Positions 52,338-60,730 of a stretch of 64,000 nucleotides of DNA are shown piece by piece; within the stretch, counting starts at the first letter, position 1, and each line of letters starts with the position of its first letter. This DNA comes from CAYTGM01 sp964437365 (GTDB taxonomy: Bacteria; Sumerlaeota; Sumerlaeia; SLMS01). The stretch is taken from assembly GCA_964437365.1 (NCBI GenBank), contig CAYTGM010000020.1:38258-102257 (forward strand), read 5' to 3'. A model generated the notes under the pieces. The model was given only the letters and a program-made list of their open reading frames with translations, was not told where the DNA came from and ran no database searches. The position numbers and the translations under genes were made by a program.

Positions 52338-52968
52338 GCTGACAGGGTTCAGCAAGCTCCGTTCGTACCTGAAACGTAAAGGCGAGGTCTATGATGAAGA
52401 CCCCTCACTTTCCCGCTTCAAATTGAAGGGATGTAAACTTCAGGATTGTCAGGGAAACTGTTGCCATGATGGAGCCGTCTTGCGCAAAGACGAAGTTGAA
52501 ACACTTTTAAAAGTGATCGAGGAAAACAGCGAATTCTTCAAGTTGTACAATATAGATAAAGAGGATATGCCCTTTGTTCGCGGGGCCGATGGGGAGTGGC
52601 AGACACAAACAGTGGAATCTGACCACTACGAAGCCTGCAGTGAATTCTCGCAAAGTTTTCAGCAGACTAGGTGTCGATTCCTGACGAATGATTCAAAATG
52701 CATGTTTCAGATTCTCGCCGATAAAAATGGTAGGCACTCCTGGTATTGGAAGCCTCTGGCTTGCTGGTTGCACCCCCTTGTGTTGAACCCAGTCGGGGGA
52801 GATGTGAATGTGACATTAGGTTCTGACCCACATGTCGGGCACGATGACGAAGTCGTTGCCTTTGTTTCTGAGACGAGCTGTGGTAATCAATGCTCAAAGG
52901 GAATGCGTGCAAAAGAGCTTCTTGCGAAGGAACTACTGTACCTTAATGAACTTACAGGGAGGAAGTAG
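52285..52968 (+). CDS. DUF3109/YkgJ-like cysteine-cluster protein
   Basis: A 227-residue protein with a Cys-rich centre: CKLQDCQGNCCHDGAVL, then CSEFSQSF, TRCRFLTNDSKCMF, LACWLHPL and ETSCGNQCSKG. The CxxxC-xxx-CC arrangement is typical of YkgJ/DUF3109 families thought to bind zinc or an iron-sulfur cluster. The start lies inside the S24/S26 gene in another frame; a TTG nine codons later, with AAGAG before it, is an alternative that would shorten the overlap. Its end overlaps the convergent TPR-like gene by 17 bases. The gene pair suggests co-translation, but joint function is unknown. Confidence 0.8.
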   Translation: MIPVRKELNLSHRHKPDELTGFSKLRSYLKRKGEVYDEDPSLSRFKLKGCKLQDCQGNCCHDGAVLRKDEVETLLKVIEENSEFFKLYNIDKEDMPFVRGADGEWQTQTVESDHYEACSEFSQSFQQTRCRFLTNDSKCMFQILADKNGRHSWYWKPLACWLHPLVLNPVGGDVNVTLGSDPHVGHDDEVVAFVSETSCGNQCSKGMRAKELLAKELLYLNELTGRK

Positions 52969-55264
52969 TCTGTACTTTTTTCTCGCTCTCCACCTTTTCG
53001 TCACAGAGTTCAATTCCTTCAATAAGATCTCGTAAAATCGATTCGTAGTACTCCAGATAGGGATCTTGTTCACCCATATTATCCAGCTCTTCCAAATAGG
53101 GAGATGCATCATTCCCCTGATAGTAGGCAATGATTGCCTCGTAAAGCGTTGTCTCGAAATCAACATGGTTTGAATTCTCCAGCAACTTCTTTCCCTGATC
53201 GACGTCTTCCGGTATTATTCCCATCAGGAGGTCTGGTATGATTGTATATGCTTTACTAGTCTTGTCCTCCATTGTTTCTCTGACCTCTTTTGCCTCCTCA
53301 CATTTACCGATCATTGCTGCTGATACATAAAGATGAAGCCTGGCTTCATCTTCATCGCTGAAGGCCATTTCCCATGTTTCGTCTGGAGAATGCGTTCTCT
53401 TGTACGAATCGCTCTCCTTGACTTCATGGCAGAAGTTATACAGGTCTTTCCATTCGGCATTCGTCCAAAGCCATTGCGTGTAAAAGTGTGATATTCTTCG
53501 ATCCCAATTTGTGTCTACATGGCTGAAGTGTTTCTCCAGACCATCGGGCCTCTCCTGAAATATCCTTTCGATGAGGTCGGACTGATAGGTTAGACTGGCC
53601 ATGATCAAAGCGATAATATATGCATCCCCCATTTCATCATGCTCAAGGCATCTTTCGATAGCACGTCGATACTGTTCTTTTGCTCTTGGGTATTGGTCAA
53701 AATACGCTTTAGTTGCTTCATAAGTATTTTCGTCGCGATACATCGTTCTCCATTCATCGGTGTGGAAATCATGAACAATCCGATAAGCAAATGGACTGGA
53801 GGACTCCTCAAGAACTCTATCAAGCACGTCCATGCCGCTTTCGATAGATCCACCCCAGCGGGGACGAACGAAATTTATGTAGGCATTTGTTGGAGATGCC
53901 GCATCGGGGTACTTCGAGAAAATATCATTATGTAAAACCTGGATACGGTGGTGTTTGCCTAAACCTCCCAGAGTACTGAAGTAACCGGAGTAAACATTTG
54001 GCATTTGAGGATGTTGCTGGATCGATTGTTCGAAATGTTCTTCAGATCGTTCCAGGTTTTCATTAAAATTCACCCAACCCGAGTTGGAAACAGTACTTGC
54101 CCAGCCTGTCCCTCTGAAAGCCCAGGCTATATCTCTGTAATATACTCCCATCGAATAATGAAAGTGAGAATTCTTGGTGGCACGTTCCTCAAGTGCTTTC
54201 AGACAATCAATAAGACTGTGGTTTCTCCATCTGTCTTCCATATAGTCTACCATGAACAAGCCTTTGTAATACAGCTGATCGGGTCGTTTGAGCATGGCTA
54301 GGGTGAATTCGTGAAAGGCCTCAGGGAATCGATCCTGGGCATGAAGAAGAATTCCCCGTTCGACATTGATTGCTGGATGACAATCGGCAGATTGAGGTCC
54401 CGGGTCTATTGAGGCTGCCACCTCTACCTCACCTTCGTAATGTGCGACCTGTGCTCGAATAATTCTCATTGTATAGATATCCGGGTTACTTTCCAGAACC
54501 TTTCCCCAAAGTGGATCTGCGGCGGAGGCGAGAAGTTTATCCCAACGACTGTCTTCATAACTATCGATGTGAGAACCGTAGTGGTATTCAGCGGTGGTTA
54601 AAGCCTTTTGTTCAAACTGAGTAAGCTCAACGTCCACTTCCTCAACAATCCATTTGTTAATATTATCAATGGCTCTAAGACATTCTTCCTCCGTAAATGT
54701 GAAAGTATTTTGAGTATTTCCGGTCGGTTGACGAAGCTCTAAAGTCAATGTATATTCATCATCATCTTTGTTGTATGTGCCGTGAAGAGTATGTGATGCG
54801 TTGAAGAAGAGACGAATATTCTCTTCAGCCTTTTTGTCCAGAGCATATGAAGAACCGTCTTCGGGAAAATCAGATATACTATCAAGATGATTATTAATGA
54901 CATGAGACTGTATGGTGGAAATATTCTCTGGCGCATAGACCTTCCAGACATGGATCAGTCTTTGCTGAAGTATAGTTGAGGCTTTTGTTCTAACACCCTT
55001 TTCATCATAGACAGGAAAGATTAAAAGCCTGTTCGCCGCTCCCTTTGATTCCAGATCTTGAAAGTCTTCTGGGTTTGATATTAATCTCTGTGAGACAGGC
55101 CCCCAGGTTTCAGGTTCAATCTTCACAGGGAGCTGACCGGTCTTCAGGAAGCTTTCAATGTCATTCCCGTATTTATAATAGAGTCCTCCAACCCCTGCGA
55201 GAGCTGTAAGAGCCAGAAACGCAAGAATGACCAGAATAAGGATGAGCTGATGTGATTGTTTCAA
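52952..55264 (-). CDS. Membrane-anchored TPR-like protein
   Basis: About 770 residues. The start was set at a TTG because GGGAGG stands six bases before it and it yields a basic-hydrophobic anchor (KQSHQLILILVILAFLAL). A GTG 17 codons upstream extends the frame but has no spaced Shine-Dalgarno. After the membrane helix is an alpha/beta domain (residues ~45-210: LLIFPVYDEKGV and LTLELRQPTGNTQNTF), similar to an FlgO-like or adenylate-cyclase-associated TPR protein's first domain. The rest is helical and DUF4034/TPR-like, with many Trp and Tyr (RRISHFYTQWLWTNAEW). It faces the periplasm if the anchor is as predicted. Function unknown. Confidence 0.75.
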   Translation of the reverse strand: MKQSHQLILILVILAFLALTALAGVGGLYYKYGNDIESFLKTGQLPVKIEPETWGPVSQRLISNPEDFQDLESKGAANRLLIFPVYDEKGVRTKASTILQQRLIHVWKVYAPENISTIQSHVINNHLDSISDFPEDGSSYALDKKAEENIRLFFNASHTLHGTYNKDDDEYTLTLELRQPTGNTQNTFTFTEEECLRAIDNINKWIVEEVDVELTQFEQKALTTAEYHYGSHIDSYEDSRWDKLLASAADPLWGKVLESNPDIYTMRIIRAQVAHYEGEVEVAASIDPGPQSADCHPAINVERGILLHAQDRFPEAFHEFTLAMLKRPDQLYYKGLFMVDYMEDRWRNHSLIDCLKALEERATKNSHFHYSMGVYYRDIAWAFRGTGWASTVSNSGWVNFNENLERSEEHFEQSIQQHPQMPNVYSGYFSTLGGLGKHHRIQVLHNDIFSKYPDAASPTNAYINFVRPRWGGSIESGMDVLDRVLEESSSPFAYRIVHDFHTDEWRTMYRDENTYEATKAYFDQYPRAKEQYRRAIERCLEHDEMGDAYIIALIMASLTYQSDLIERIFQERPDGLEKHFSHVDTNWDRRISHFYTQWLWTNAEWKDLYNFCHEVKESDSYKRTHSPDETWEMAFSDEDEARLHLYVSAAMIGKCEEAKEVRETMEDKTSKAYTIIPDLLMGIIPEDVDQGKKLLENSNHVDFETTLYEAIIAYYQGNDASPYLEELDNMGEQDPYLEYYESILRDLIEGIELCDEKVESEKKVQTTSSL

Positions 55265-55327
55265 AATAAACCTCCCAAATATATGATTTAATTCTCCTGA
55301 ACTGCTTACTGACACCTTGTGAAGGAT

Positions 55328-55603
55328 TCAAGCCTTTATAGTGTCTGCCAAAATTGCTGTCCGATATAAGCAGCAATCCCAATCAGCATTCCGAAAACCT
55401 CGAAATAGCATTACTATTTCTATGCTTACAGAATACTGAATGGTCCACTCTCGCTCACCATCTATTCGCATATTTATTTTGTCGCCACTATTGAACGATG
55501 GAGGTGATGTCTTATGATGTACTGGTGTATACAAGAATTTTCCTCGATGAAAGAACATCAAACACCGGGAACTTATACCGAGTATAGGTGTAAGCGGTTT
55601 CAT
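55328..55603 (-). pseudogene. Possible frameshifted DUF3592-like remnant
   Basis: One frame reads FLYTPVHHKTSPPSFNSGDK followed by INMRIDG, which resembles the middle of DUF3592 proteins (tyPPsf-x-Gd-x-V). About 30 codons before its stop, another frame starts reading YFEVFGMLIGIAAYI, a good membrane helix as expected for the C-terminus of that family. A third frame upstream gives AYTYTRYKFPVF. No single frame carries all parts, so a decayed gene is suggested. The similarity is weak and by eye. A plain intergenic region with chance frames is the alternative. Confidence 0.3.
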
Positions 55604-55647
55604 GTGCCTTAGCCGCGGATTGACAACTGATATGACAGATTTTACAC

Positions 55648-55765
55648 GAGCCTCACCGGGTGACCGACGTCTGACGGACGTCTTATCTACGTCTTACCTA
55701 CGTCTCGAGACGTCCGTCAGACGTAGAACAGTGAAGGTTCAGAGGTCGATCACATGGTGAGGCTC
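55648..55765 (+). repeat. Dispersed structured element, copy 2 (118 bp, nested inverted repeats)
   Basis: Outer arms: 55648-55668 and 55745-55765 match in 18 of 21 positions, the first ten (GAGCCTCACC/GGTGAGGCTC) perfectly. Inner arms: GTCTGACGGACGTC (55669-55682) and GACGTCCGTCAGAC (55709-55722) are perfect complements. The 26-bp loop carries TACGTCTTACCTACGTCT. A 22-bp unpaired stretch separates inner and outer arms on one side. The central 54 bp are 50/54 identical in reverse orientation to copy 1 near 6152-6205. No open frame of note is inside. Candidate miniature transposable element or structured RNA. Confidence 0.75.
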
Positions 55766-55847
55766 CTATTCGAATCAGACGGGCAAACCTTTTCGGCTAT
55801 TCGCATCTTGCGCTAAGGTATTTTGAAAGATGAGAATCACGAATATA

Positions 55848-55881
55848 TTCTTCGCAGCTTAGAATACTAAGTTGCGAAGAA
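55848..55881. repeat. 15-bp inverted repeat behind the GspE-like gene
   Basis: TTCTTCGCAGCTTAG and CTAAGTTGCGAAGAA pair over 15 bp with a single G-T wobble (on the plus-strand transcript) and a 4-nt loop. There is no T-run on either side. It lies 33 bp beyond the ATPase stop and may protect the transcript end or be a remnant of a mobile element. Confidence 0.55.
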
Positions 55882-55913
55882 GTGCGAAAGGTCATCTCTT
55901 AAACTCGAGGTCA

Positions 55914-57098
55914 TTAATGTCCGACAAGATATTCCAGCTCTCTTTGACTGATCTGCCCCTTCTTGAGAAGTCGAGTCCCTTGATCGCTCAGTCGATCGAT
56001 TTCTATGCGCTCAAGTTCTTCCAGTAAAACCTGTGGTGTCTGGCAACTCATGATCATATCCTGGATTCTATCATCGACGAAAATTGTTTCGTAAATTGCA
56101 GACCTTGACATAAAGCCAAGACCATTACATTTTCTGCATCCTTTGGACATGTAGGTGCCTGTCTTCTTATCCAGGTAGCGACATTCTATACACAGCAGTC
56201 TTGCAAGGCGTTGAGCAATAGCACCAGAAACAGCCGAGGCAACGATATGAGGTTCCACTTCCAGTGTGAGGAGCCTGTGAAAGATCCCGACGGCTCTCCC
56301 CGCGTGTATAGTTGAAAAAACAAGATGGCCAGTCATTGAAGCCTGCATGGCGACGGCGGCAGATTTCTTATCGCGAATCTCGCCGATCATCAGGACGTCG
56401 GGGTCATGTCTTAAAGCGGAAGGGAGCGCGATGTCGTAGGAGAGATCTCGTGCCTCGTTGATCTGGATCTGATCGGCAAAGGTCAATTCTCGCTCGACAG
56501 GGTCCTCAATGGTCATAAAGTGAAGGCGTCCATCAGCGTGTTCGTTCAGGCGATTCATGAGTGAATAGATCGTTGTTGTCTTGCCACTATTACTGGGGCC
56601 CGTGACAAAAATACCACCCTCTCTTCCTGCCAGAACATCATCAATTCTTTCGACCATCTCATCTGGCATTCCAAGCGTATAGATGTTCAGGTCTCTCACT
56701 TTCTTGTCAGGAAACCGGATAGAAACAGTATGACCGCCAATGGTGGGCATGGCAGCTATTCGCAGTGTGATCAGTTCTTTTGAAGGCTTTAAACGCCAGG
56801 CGATTCTGCCATCCTGAGGTTCATTGCCTTTGAAAGTGGACATATTTCCAAGGACACGAAGTCGCGTCAGGAGGGGATTAGTCAATTCGTTTGGAATTCT
56901 GGCATAGTTGAAGATTTTTCCGTCCAGACGTCCGTTAATCCAAATCTCTCCGGCTCGATGAGTTATGTGAATATCTGAACAGCCATCTTTCTCTGCGGTA
57001 TCAAGTATCAATTCGACAGCATTAACAGCCCAATCTTCATTTGGAGGGATTTCATCGAGAAGCCTTTGAAAGTTCGTGTTCCCATTTTCTGAAGACAT
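55914..57098 (-). CDS. Orphan GspE/PilB/PilT-type secretion ATPase
   Basis: A 394-residue type II/IV secretion ATPase. N-terminal: GCSDIHITHRAGEIWINGRLDG (N2 domain), then Walker A GPSNSGKTT (residues 167-175; Asn replaces the usual Gly-Ser context GPTGSGKTT), the Asp box TIEDPVERE, Walker B DVLMIGEIRD and the His box TGHLVFSTIHAG. A CIEC...CRKC zinc module is present as in GspE/PilB, so an assembly ATPase is likelier than a retraction ATPase. It lacks the N1 domain of full GspE (about 500 residues). AAGGGG precedes the ATG. No pilin, GspF or other secretion gene lies nearby, so it must act with a machine encoded elsewhere. Confidence 0.88.
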   Translation of the reverse strand: MSSENGNTNFQRLLDEIPPNEDWAVNAVELILDTAEKDGCSDIHITHRAGEIWINGRLDGKIFNYARIPNELTNPLLTRLRVLGNMSTFKGNEPQDGRIAWRLKPSKELITLRIAAMPTIGGHTVSIRFPDKKVRDLNIYTLGMPDEMVERIDDVLAGREGGIFVTGPSNSGKTTTIYSLMNRLNEHADGRLHFMTIEDPVERELTFADQIQINEARDLSYDIALPSALRHDPDVLMIGEIRDKKSAAVAMQASMTGHLVFSTIHAGRAVGIFHRLLTLEVEPHIVASAVSGAIAQRLARLLCIECRYLDKKTGTYMSKGCRKCNGLGFMSRSAIYETIFVDDRIQDMIMSCQTPQVLLEELERIEIDRLSDQGTRLLKKGQISQRELEYLVGH

Positions 57099-57614
57099 AA
57101 TTTACCCCTTAACGATTAATGGTAAGCTAGCGTGCAAAATTCAATCCGTGGCCTCTTCTCTGAGCGCTGCGAGTGAATTTTTGGTGAACGATAGTACTCA
57201 GAATCAGGGAATCCCGAGGCGGGCGAGGGGTTGAGCTTAAACATTTAAATAATTTTAAATAAATAAACTGTGATTTCCAAAATTTAATTTTCTTCCCAGA
57301 ATTCACAAAATTGACGAAATAGAATTGCTTTATTCAGGTAGGTTTCGCGCGCCAACATGGTCGTATATCTATCCCATTACATCAAGAGTGATCACGATCG
57401 AGCATCCAGCACAACGAAAGTTGTGCCTATTCAGCATCTGGAAAAATTGGTGCCTACAAATCTGTTTGTTCTGTGTGTAGTTGAATTCCCGGTAAAATAT
57501 TTGTTATTATCTTCTTTACATATATGCATCAGAATTGTACGTTCTTATCGTTTAAATGCCACAAGTTTATTGAGAGAACCTATGGCAAATTCAAATCTTT
57601 AGGAGCTCATTTAC
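57099..57614. other. AT-rich intergenic region before the tandem-module exoprotein
   Basis: No credible coding sequence; the one longer frame has no Shine-Dalgarno or protein-like composition. The first third is strongly AT-rich (repeated TTTAAAT/AAATAAAT words). Around 57481 the sequence TTGAAT followed by 17 bases and TTATTA is a weak candidate sigma-70 promoter for the exoprotein gene. Long leaders of this kind are seen before several exoprotein genes in this window. Confidence 0.4.
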
Positions 57615-58730
57615 ATGAGAGAGATGTTAATACCTTCGGTGTTGGCTACCATGTTGGCTGCACCATCATTACTCGGAGCTCAGACTCTCTTGTCTGACTT
57701 CTCAGGTCCTGCTGCAGACGGCTGGACAGGAACGATCAATGGCCCAACTACATTCGCAAATGGATTTACAGCAACTTCCGGTGTTACTGATGGAGGTGTT
57801 GGTGATGTTGTTGAGCTGACCGATGGAGGCTTTGGAGGCGGCGCTATCCGTGTCTACAGCGGAGCACCCACTACAGGTATAATCACTGTTTTTGGAGATA
57901 TGAGAATTAAAACGGACCCTGGTACACTAGCTCCCAACCTTGCAACACCGCAGTATGGGACGTGTTTTGGTCTTGGAGCAGGTAGTACCGGACTCGGGGA
58001 TCAAGCTTTTGGCTGGTCATCATCTCTAAGTACTTCGGCGGATGATACGGGTTCTGCTTTCGTTCGGTTCGCGGCTGCTGTACGGGCTGACGGAAGCGGT
58101 GATATCATGACCGCGATTTCTCCAGACATCAATGATTGGTCGGTTGGATCTGGAACATGGGATGTTGAAATCAATACACTCACCATTGCAGGAACTGGGA
58201 CGACCACCACTCTGTCTGACTTCGAAGTTGATGCAGACGGTTGGGCGAAAATCACCGGAACCAACAGTCCCTTTGCCGATGGCTTTACGAGCGTCTCTCA
58301 GGCTGATGAGTCGGGGAATGGTGTTCTGGTCGTATCTGACGGTGGATTCGGCGGCGGAGCCTTTAAGAATTATGCATCGGCTCTTCCTGGGGATGGGGTT
58401 CACACGATTACTGTTAGAGCAAAGGTTGTCACAGACAATGGTTCTATTGAGAAAGCCCGTATAGCAGCAGCGGTTGGTGGAGCAACAACCAACTTTGGCG
58501 ACCTGGCTTTTTCACAATCTTTTGCAACAACAGCAGATGACACAGGGTCGGCGTTTCAGGATGTGGCAATTGCCGTGTCAACTACAGCAACTTCCGATCT
58601 TGCGCTATACGTATTACCCGATTATGATGCAGGCGTTGGTTCAGGTGCGTACGAAATCAGAATCGATGATGTAACGATCGAATCAGGGCAAACACTTCCT
58701 GTTGAACTTGATATGTTCCTGGTTGACTAA
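57615..58730 (+). CDS. Secreted protein made of two tandem copies of one module
   Basis: 371 residues with a signal peptide ending LLGAQ; AGGAG lies nine bases before the ATG. The mature protein consists of two copies of a ~165-residue module (about 25-190 and 195-360). Aligned features are LLSDF/LSDF at the start, ADGWTGT/ADGWAKI, ANGFTATS/ADGFTSVS, DGGFGGGAI/DGGFGGGAF, GDQAFGWSSSL/GDLAFSQSFA, ADDTGSAF in both, and PDINDW/PDYDAG before a GSG turn. The pattern looks like a beta-sandwich carbohydrate-binding module. I do not recognise the family. The end LPVELDMFLVD resembles the entry to a C-terminal sorting domain that is missing here. Function unknown; adhesion or glycan binding is a guess. 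Confidence 0.82.
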   Translation: MREMLIPSVLATMLAAPSLLGAQTLLSDFSGPAADGWTGTINGPTTFANGFTATSGVTDGGVGDVVELTDGGFGGGAIRVYSGAPTTGIITVFGDMRIKTDPGTLAPNLATPQYGTCFGLGAGSTGLGDQAFGWSSSLSTSADDTGSAFVRFAAAVRADGSGDIMTAISPDINDWSVGSGTWDVEINTLTIAGTGTTTTLSDFEVDADGWAKITGTNSPFADGFTSVSQADESGNGVLVVSDGGFGGGAFKNYASALPGDGVHTITVRAKVVTDNGSIEKARIAAAVGGATTNFGDLAFSQSFATTADDTGSAFQDVAIAVSTTATSDLALYVLPDYDAGVGSGAYEIRIDDVTIESGQTLPVELDMFLVD

Positions 58731-58767
58731 ATCACCACTTGGATTTCTGCAGAAGTTCAAAAACAAT

Positions 58768-58800
58768 GAGGTTGCTTTCAATGTGAAAGCAACCTCGTTC
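58768..58800. terminator. Bidirectional terminator between convergent genes
   Basis: GAGGTTGCTTTC and GAAAGCAACCTC form a perfect 12-bp stem with a 5-nt loop. The minus strand continues with ATTGTTTTTG and the plus strand with GTTCT, so it can end the dioxygenase gene and the exoprotein gene. Confidence 0.8.
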
Positions 58801-58828
58801 TATCATATACTTCTCTGTTTTGCGAAGC

Positions 58829-59626
58829 TTAAAGGATCACAGGGAAGAACTCTCCCTGAAAAGCCTTCCCGGCGTCAGCGTCTGTATATCCTGCTTCTTC
58901 ACTGATGCCATGTTTATTTCCATTAAAAATACTGCCGTCGGCCATATAGATAATTGATAGCACTCTCCGTGGTTTGTCAGAATAGTTCTTGCCGGCCATA
59001 TGAAAGGTGAGTCCGTTGTGGAACGTCACACTGCCGCGTCTTAGTGGAACATAAACACGCTCAATTTTCTCGGGGATACGATCCTTACAGATATCAAAAA
59101 TATCCTCTTTCTCTTTTGCGTCGAGATGAATCACTTCGTTGATTCCCCAGTCGTGAGATCCTTTCACAAAATGCATGCAGCCATTTTCCCAGTCGACGTC
59201 TTGCATGGGAATCCATATAGACATGGCACCTGGTTGCTTGATCGACCAATAGGGGAAATCCTGGTGCCAGTCCGTCGGCTTCCCATCCTTTCCCGGCATT
59301 TTTGTCATGAGGTGATCGTGCCAAAGGCGAACATGTTCGGCACCGATGAGACGACGCGCCATGTCAGCGAGGCCTTTATGAAACGTGAATTTCTTGAATC
59401 GTTCATCTCTCCGCCAGACATTGACAATCTGGAGGAAGACCTGCTGGTAGGCGGCTCGCTCTTCCATAGGCGGGAGCGATTTTTCTATCTCCGCGTTCAT
59501 TTCATCCGTTAAGTCGGCCAGCTCGTCGATTTCTGCCTCAGTTAGGGCATCGTTTACCTGAACGAATCCGTTCTCACGGTAGTATTCTATTTCCTGCTCC
59601 GAAAGTGGAAGTGTTTCTGTGCTCAT
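58829..59626 (-). CDS. Phytanoyl-CoA dioxygenase (PhyH) family protein
   Basis: A 265-residue Fe(II)/2-oxoglutarate-dependent oxygenase. The iron triad is HQD in DWHQDFPYWS and the distal His in FHNGLTFHMAG. The 2-oxoglutarate-binding Arg is in KPRRVLSI. PGAMSIWIPMQDVDWENG and FVKGSHDWG are typical PhyH strands. AGGAG stands upstream of the ATG. It lies next to an AraC regulator on the same strand, with a second PhyH gene divergent from that regulator, suggesting a catabolic or detoxifying pathway. Substrate unknown; bacterial PhyH proteins act on diverse small molecules. Confidence 0.9.
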   Translation of the reverse strand: MSTETLPLSEQEIEYYRENGFVQVNDALTEAEIDELADLTDEMNAEIEKSLPPMEERAAYQQVFLQIVNVWRRDERFKKFTFHKGLADMARRLIGAEHVRLWHDHLMTKMPGKDGKPTDWHQDFPYWSIKQPGAMSIWIPMQDVDWENGCMHFVKGSHDWGINEVIHLDAKEKEDIFDICKDRIPEKIERVYVPLRRGSVTFHNGLTFHMAGKNYSDKPRRVLSIIYMADGSIFNGNKHGISEEAGYTDADAGKAFQGEFFPVIL

Positions 59627-59750
59627 TCGCTGTGGGTCTCCTGTAGTGCTTTGGAATTTCTTCTATGATGATACTATTCACGGGTTTTTCGTTGAAATCT
59701 ATGTCGATATTGATCTTCTCGCGTGTGAATCGGCTCATTCAGAACTTCAT

Positions 59751-60713
59751 TTAGAGGAGCCCAGCTTCCTGGCGGAATTGCGACGGCGTTTTGCCCACTT
59801 TCTTCTTAAAGACTTTAGAGAAATAGAAGGGGTCGGTGAACCCCACCTGCTCGGCAATCTTTCCCACCTTTGCTCCTGAGGTCCTCAAGAGTTCCTTCGC
59901 CTGCTCTAATTTACGATCAAGGATAAAGTCGGTAGGGGACATCTGATAATACTTTCGAAAGAGGCGCCCGATCGTAGCCGAGCTTCGGTTGGACACGATC
60001 ATGAGATCCTCGATGTTTAAGGGCTGGTACAAATGGTCGTTAATGTATTGTACCATTTTTAAGAGCTCTTTGGGCAAGTCTTCGTGCTGGAGGTAGCCTA
60101 ACGAGTAAACGGATTGTATTTCTTGAAGAAAGAGTGATCCCATGTGTCTCAGCGTTGTAACTTGGACTTCCTCATTAACATAGTAAAGCAGTATGTATTC
60201 AGCAAGCTTCTTCAGTCTCGTATGTTGTTTCCATTCATCCACAAATATATGCAACGGGAGGATCTCAGGTCTGTCACGGCGCGCTTTCTTCTTTGCCAAA
60301 GGATCAGAGGTTGAGTGGGGAACATAAAAGTCAATCTGTTGCTCTTCGAGGTGGTCAGGAATCAAATGAATTCCTGCTAGAAGAAATGGAGAGCGAAAGT
60401 CAGCCTGATACCGTATCGAATGGCCCCAGGGCAAGATTGCAAACCTGCTCGGGGTCAGCTCGACCAGTTGCTTGTTTACAGTTACCTTACCTTTACCGGA
60501 TTGGCACCAGAGAAGCATTCTAGAGGAAACACTTGGGTGATAAACGGTTTCTCCTGAAGCAAATTGAAACCAATTGGCGTAAATAATCAGAGGATTTGCT
60601 TGTTGTCCTTGGAGCTTGATCGATTTTTCCATTAATTGAACGTCTGGTCCATTGATTTTGTGGTAATTTTCCATATTTCTGATACTGAACGCAACGCAAG
60701 CGTGATTCATCAC
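59751..60713 (-). CDS. AraC-family transcriptional regulator
   Basis: 320 residues. The N-terminal half is a cupin-like ligand pocket (RMLLWCQSGKGKVTVNKQLV, then FAILPWGHSIRYQA). The C-terminal ~100 residues have the two AraC HTH motifs (NIEDLMIVSNRSSATIGRLFRKY and VGKIAEQVGFTDPFYFSKVFKK followed by GKTPSQFR). The start is uncertain: ATGs 13 and 27 codons in are possible, none with a good Shine-Dalgarno. The coding frame reaches to 17 bp from the divergent PhyH gene, so if the first ATG is used the promoters would overlap coding sequence; a later start leaves more room. It probably controls the flanking PhyH genes in response to a sugar-like ligand. Confidence 0.88.
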   Translation of the reverse strand: MMNHACVAFSIRNMENYHKINGPDVQLMEKSIKLQGQQANPLIIYANWFQFASGETVYHPSVSSRMLLWCQSGKGKVTVNKQLVELTPSRFAILPWGHSIRYQADFRSPFLLAGIHLIPDHLEEQQIDFYVPHSTSDPLAKKKARRDRPEILPLHIFVDEWKQHTRLKKLAEYILLYYVNEEVQVTTLRHMGSLFLQEIQSVYSLGYLQHEDLPKELLKMVQYINDHLYQPLNIEDLMIVSNRSSATIGRLFRKYYQMSPTDFILDRKLEQAKELLRTSGAKVGKIAEQVGFTDPFYFSKVFKKKVGKTPSQFRQEAGLL

Positions 60714-60730
60714 TAATAAGGTTCATATTC

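Larger units (their letters stand above)
55604..55913. other. Intergenic region holding dispersed element copy 2 and a 15-bp hairpin
   Basis: No coding sequence. It contains the 118-bp inverted-repeat element and, next to the ATPase gene, a long hairpin, both listed separately. Confidence 0.55.

Noticed and set aside
57357..57602. Open frame of 81 codons just before the tandem-module exoprotein
   Set aside because: No Shine-Dalgarno, composition unlike the neighbours, lies in the probable promoter and leader of the following gene.
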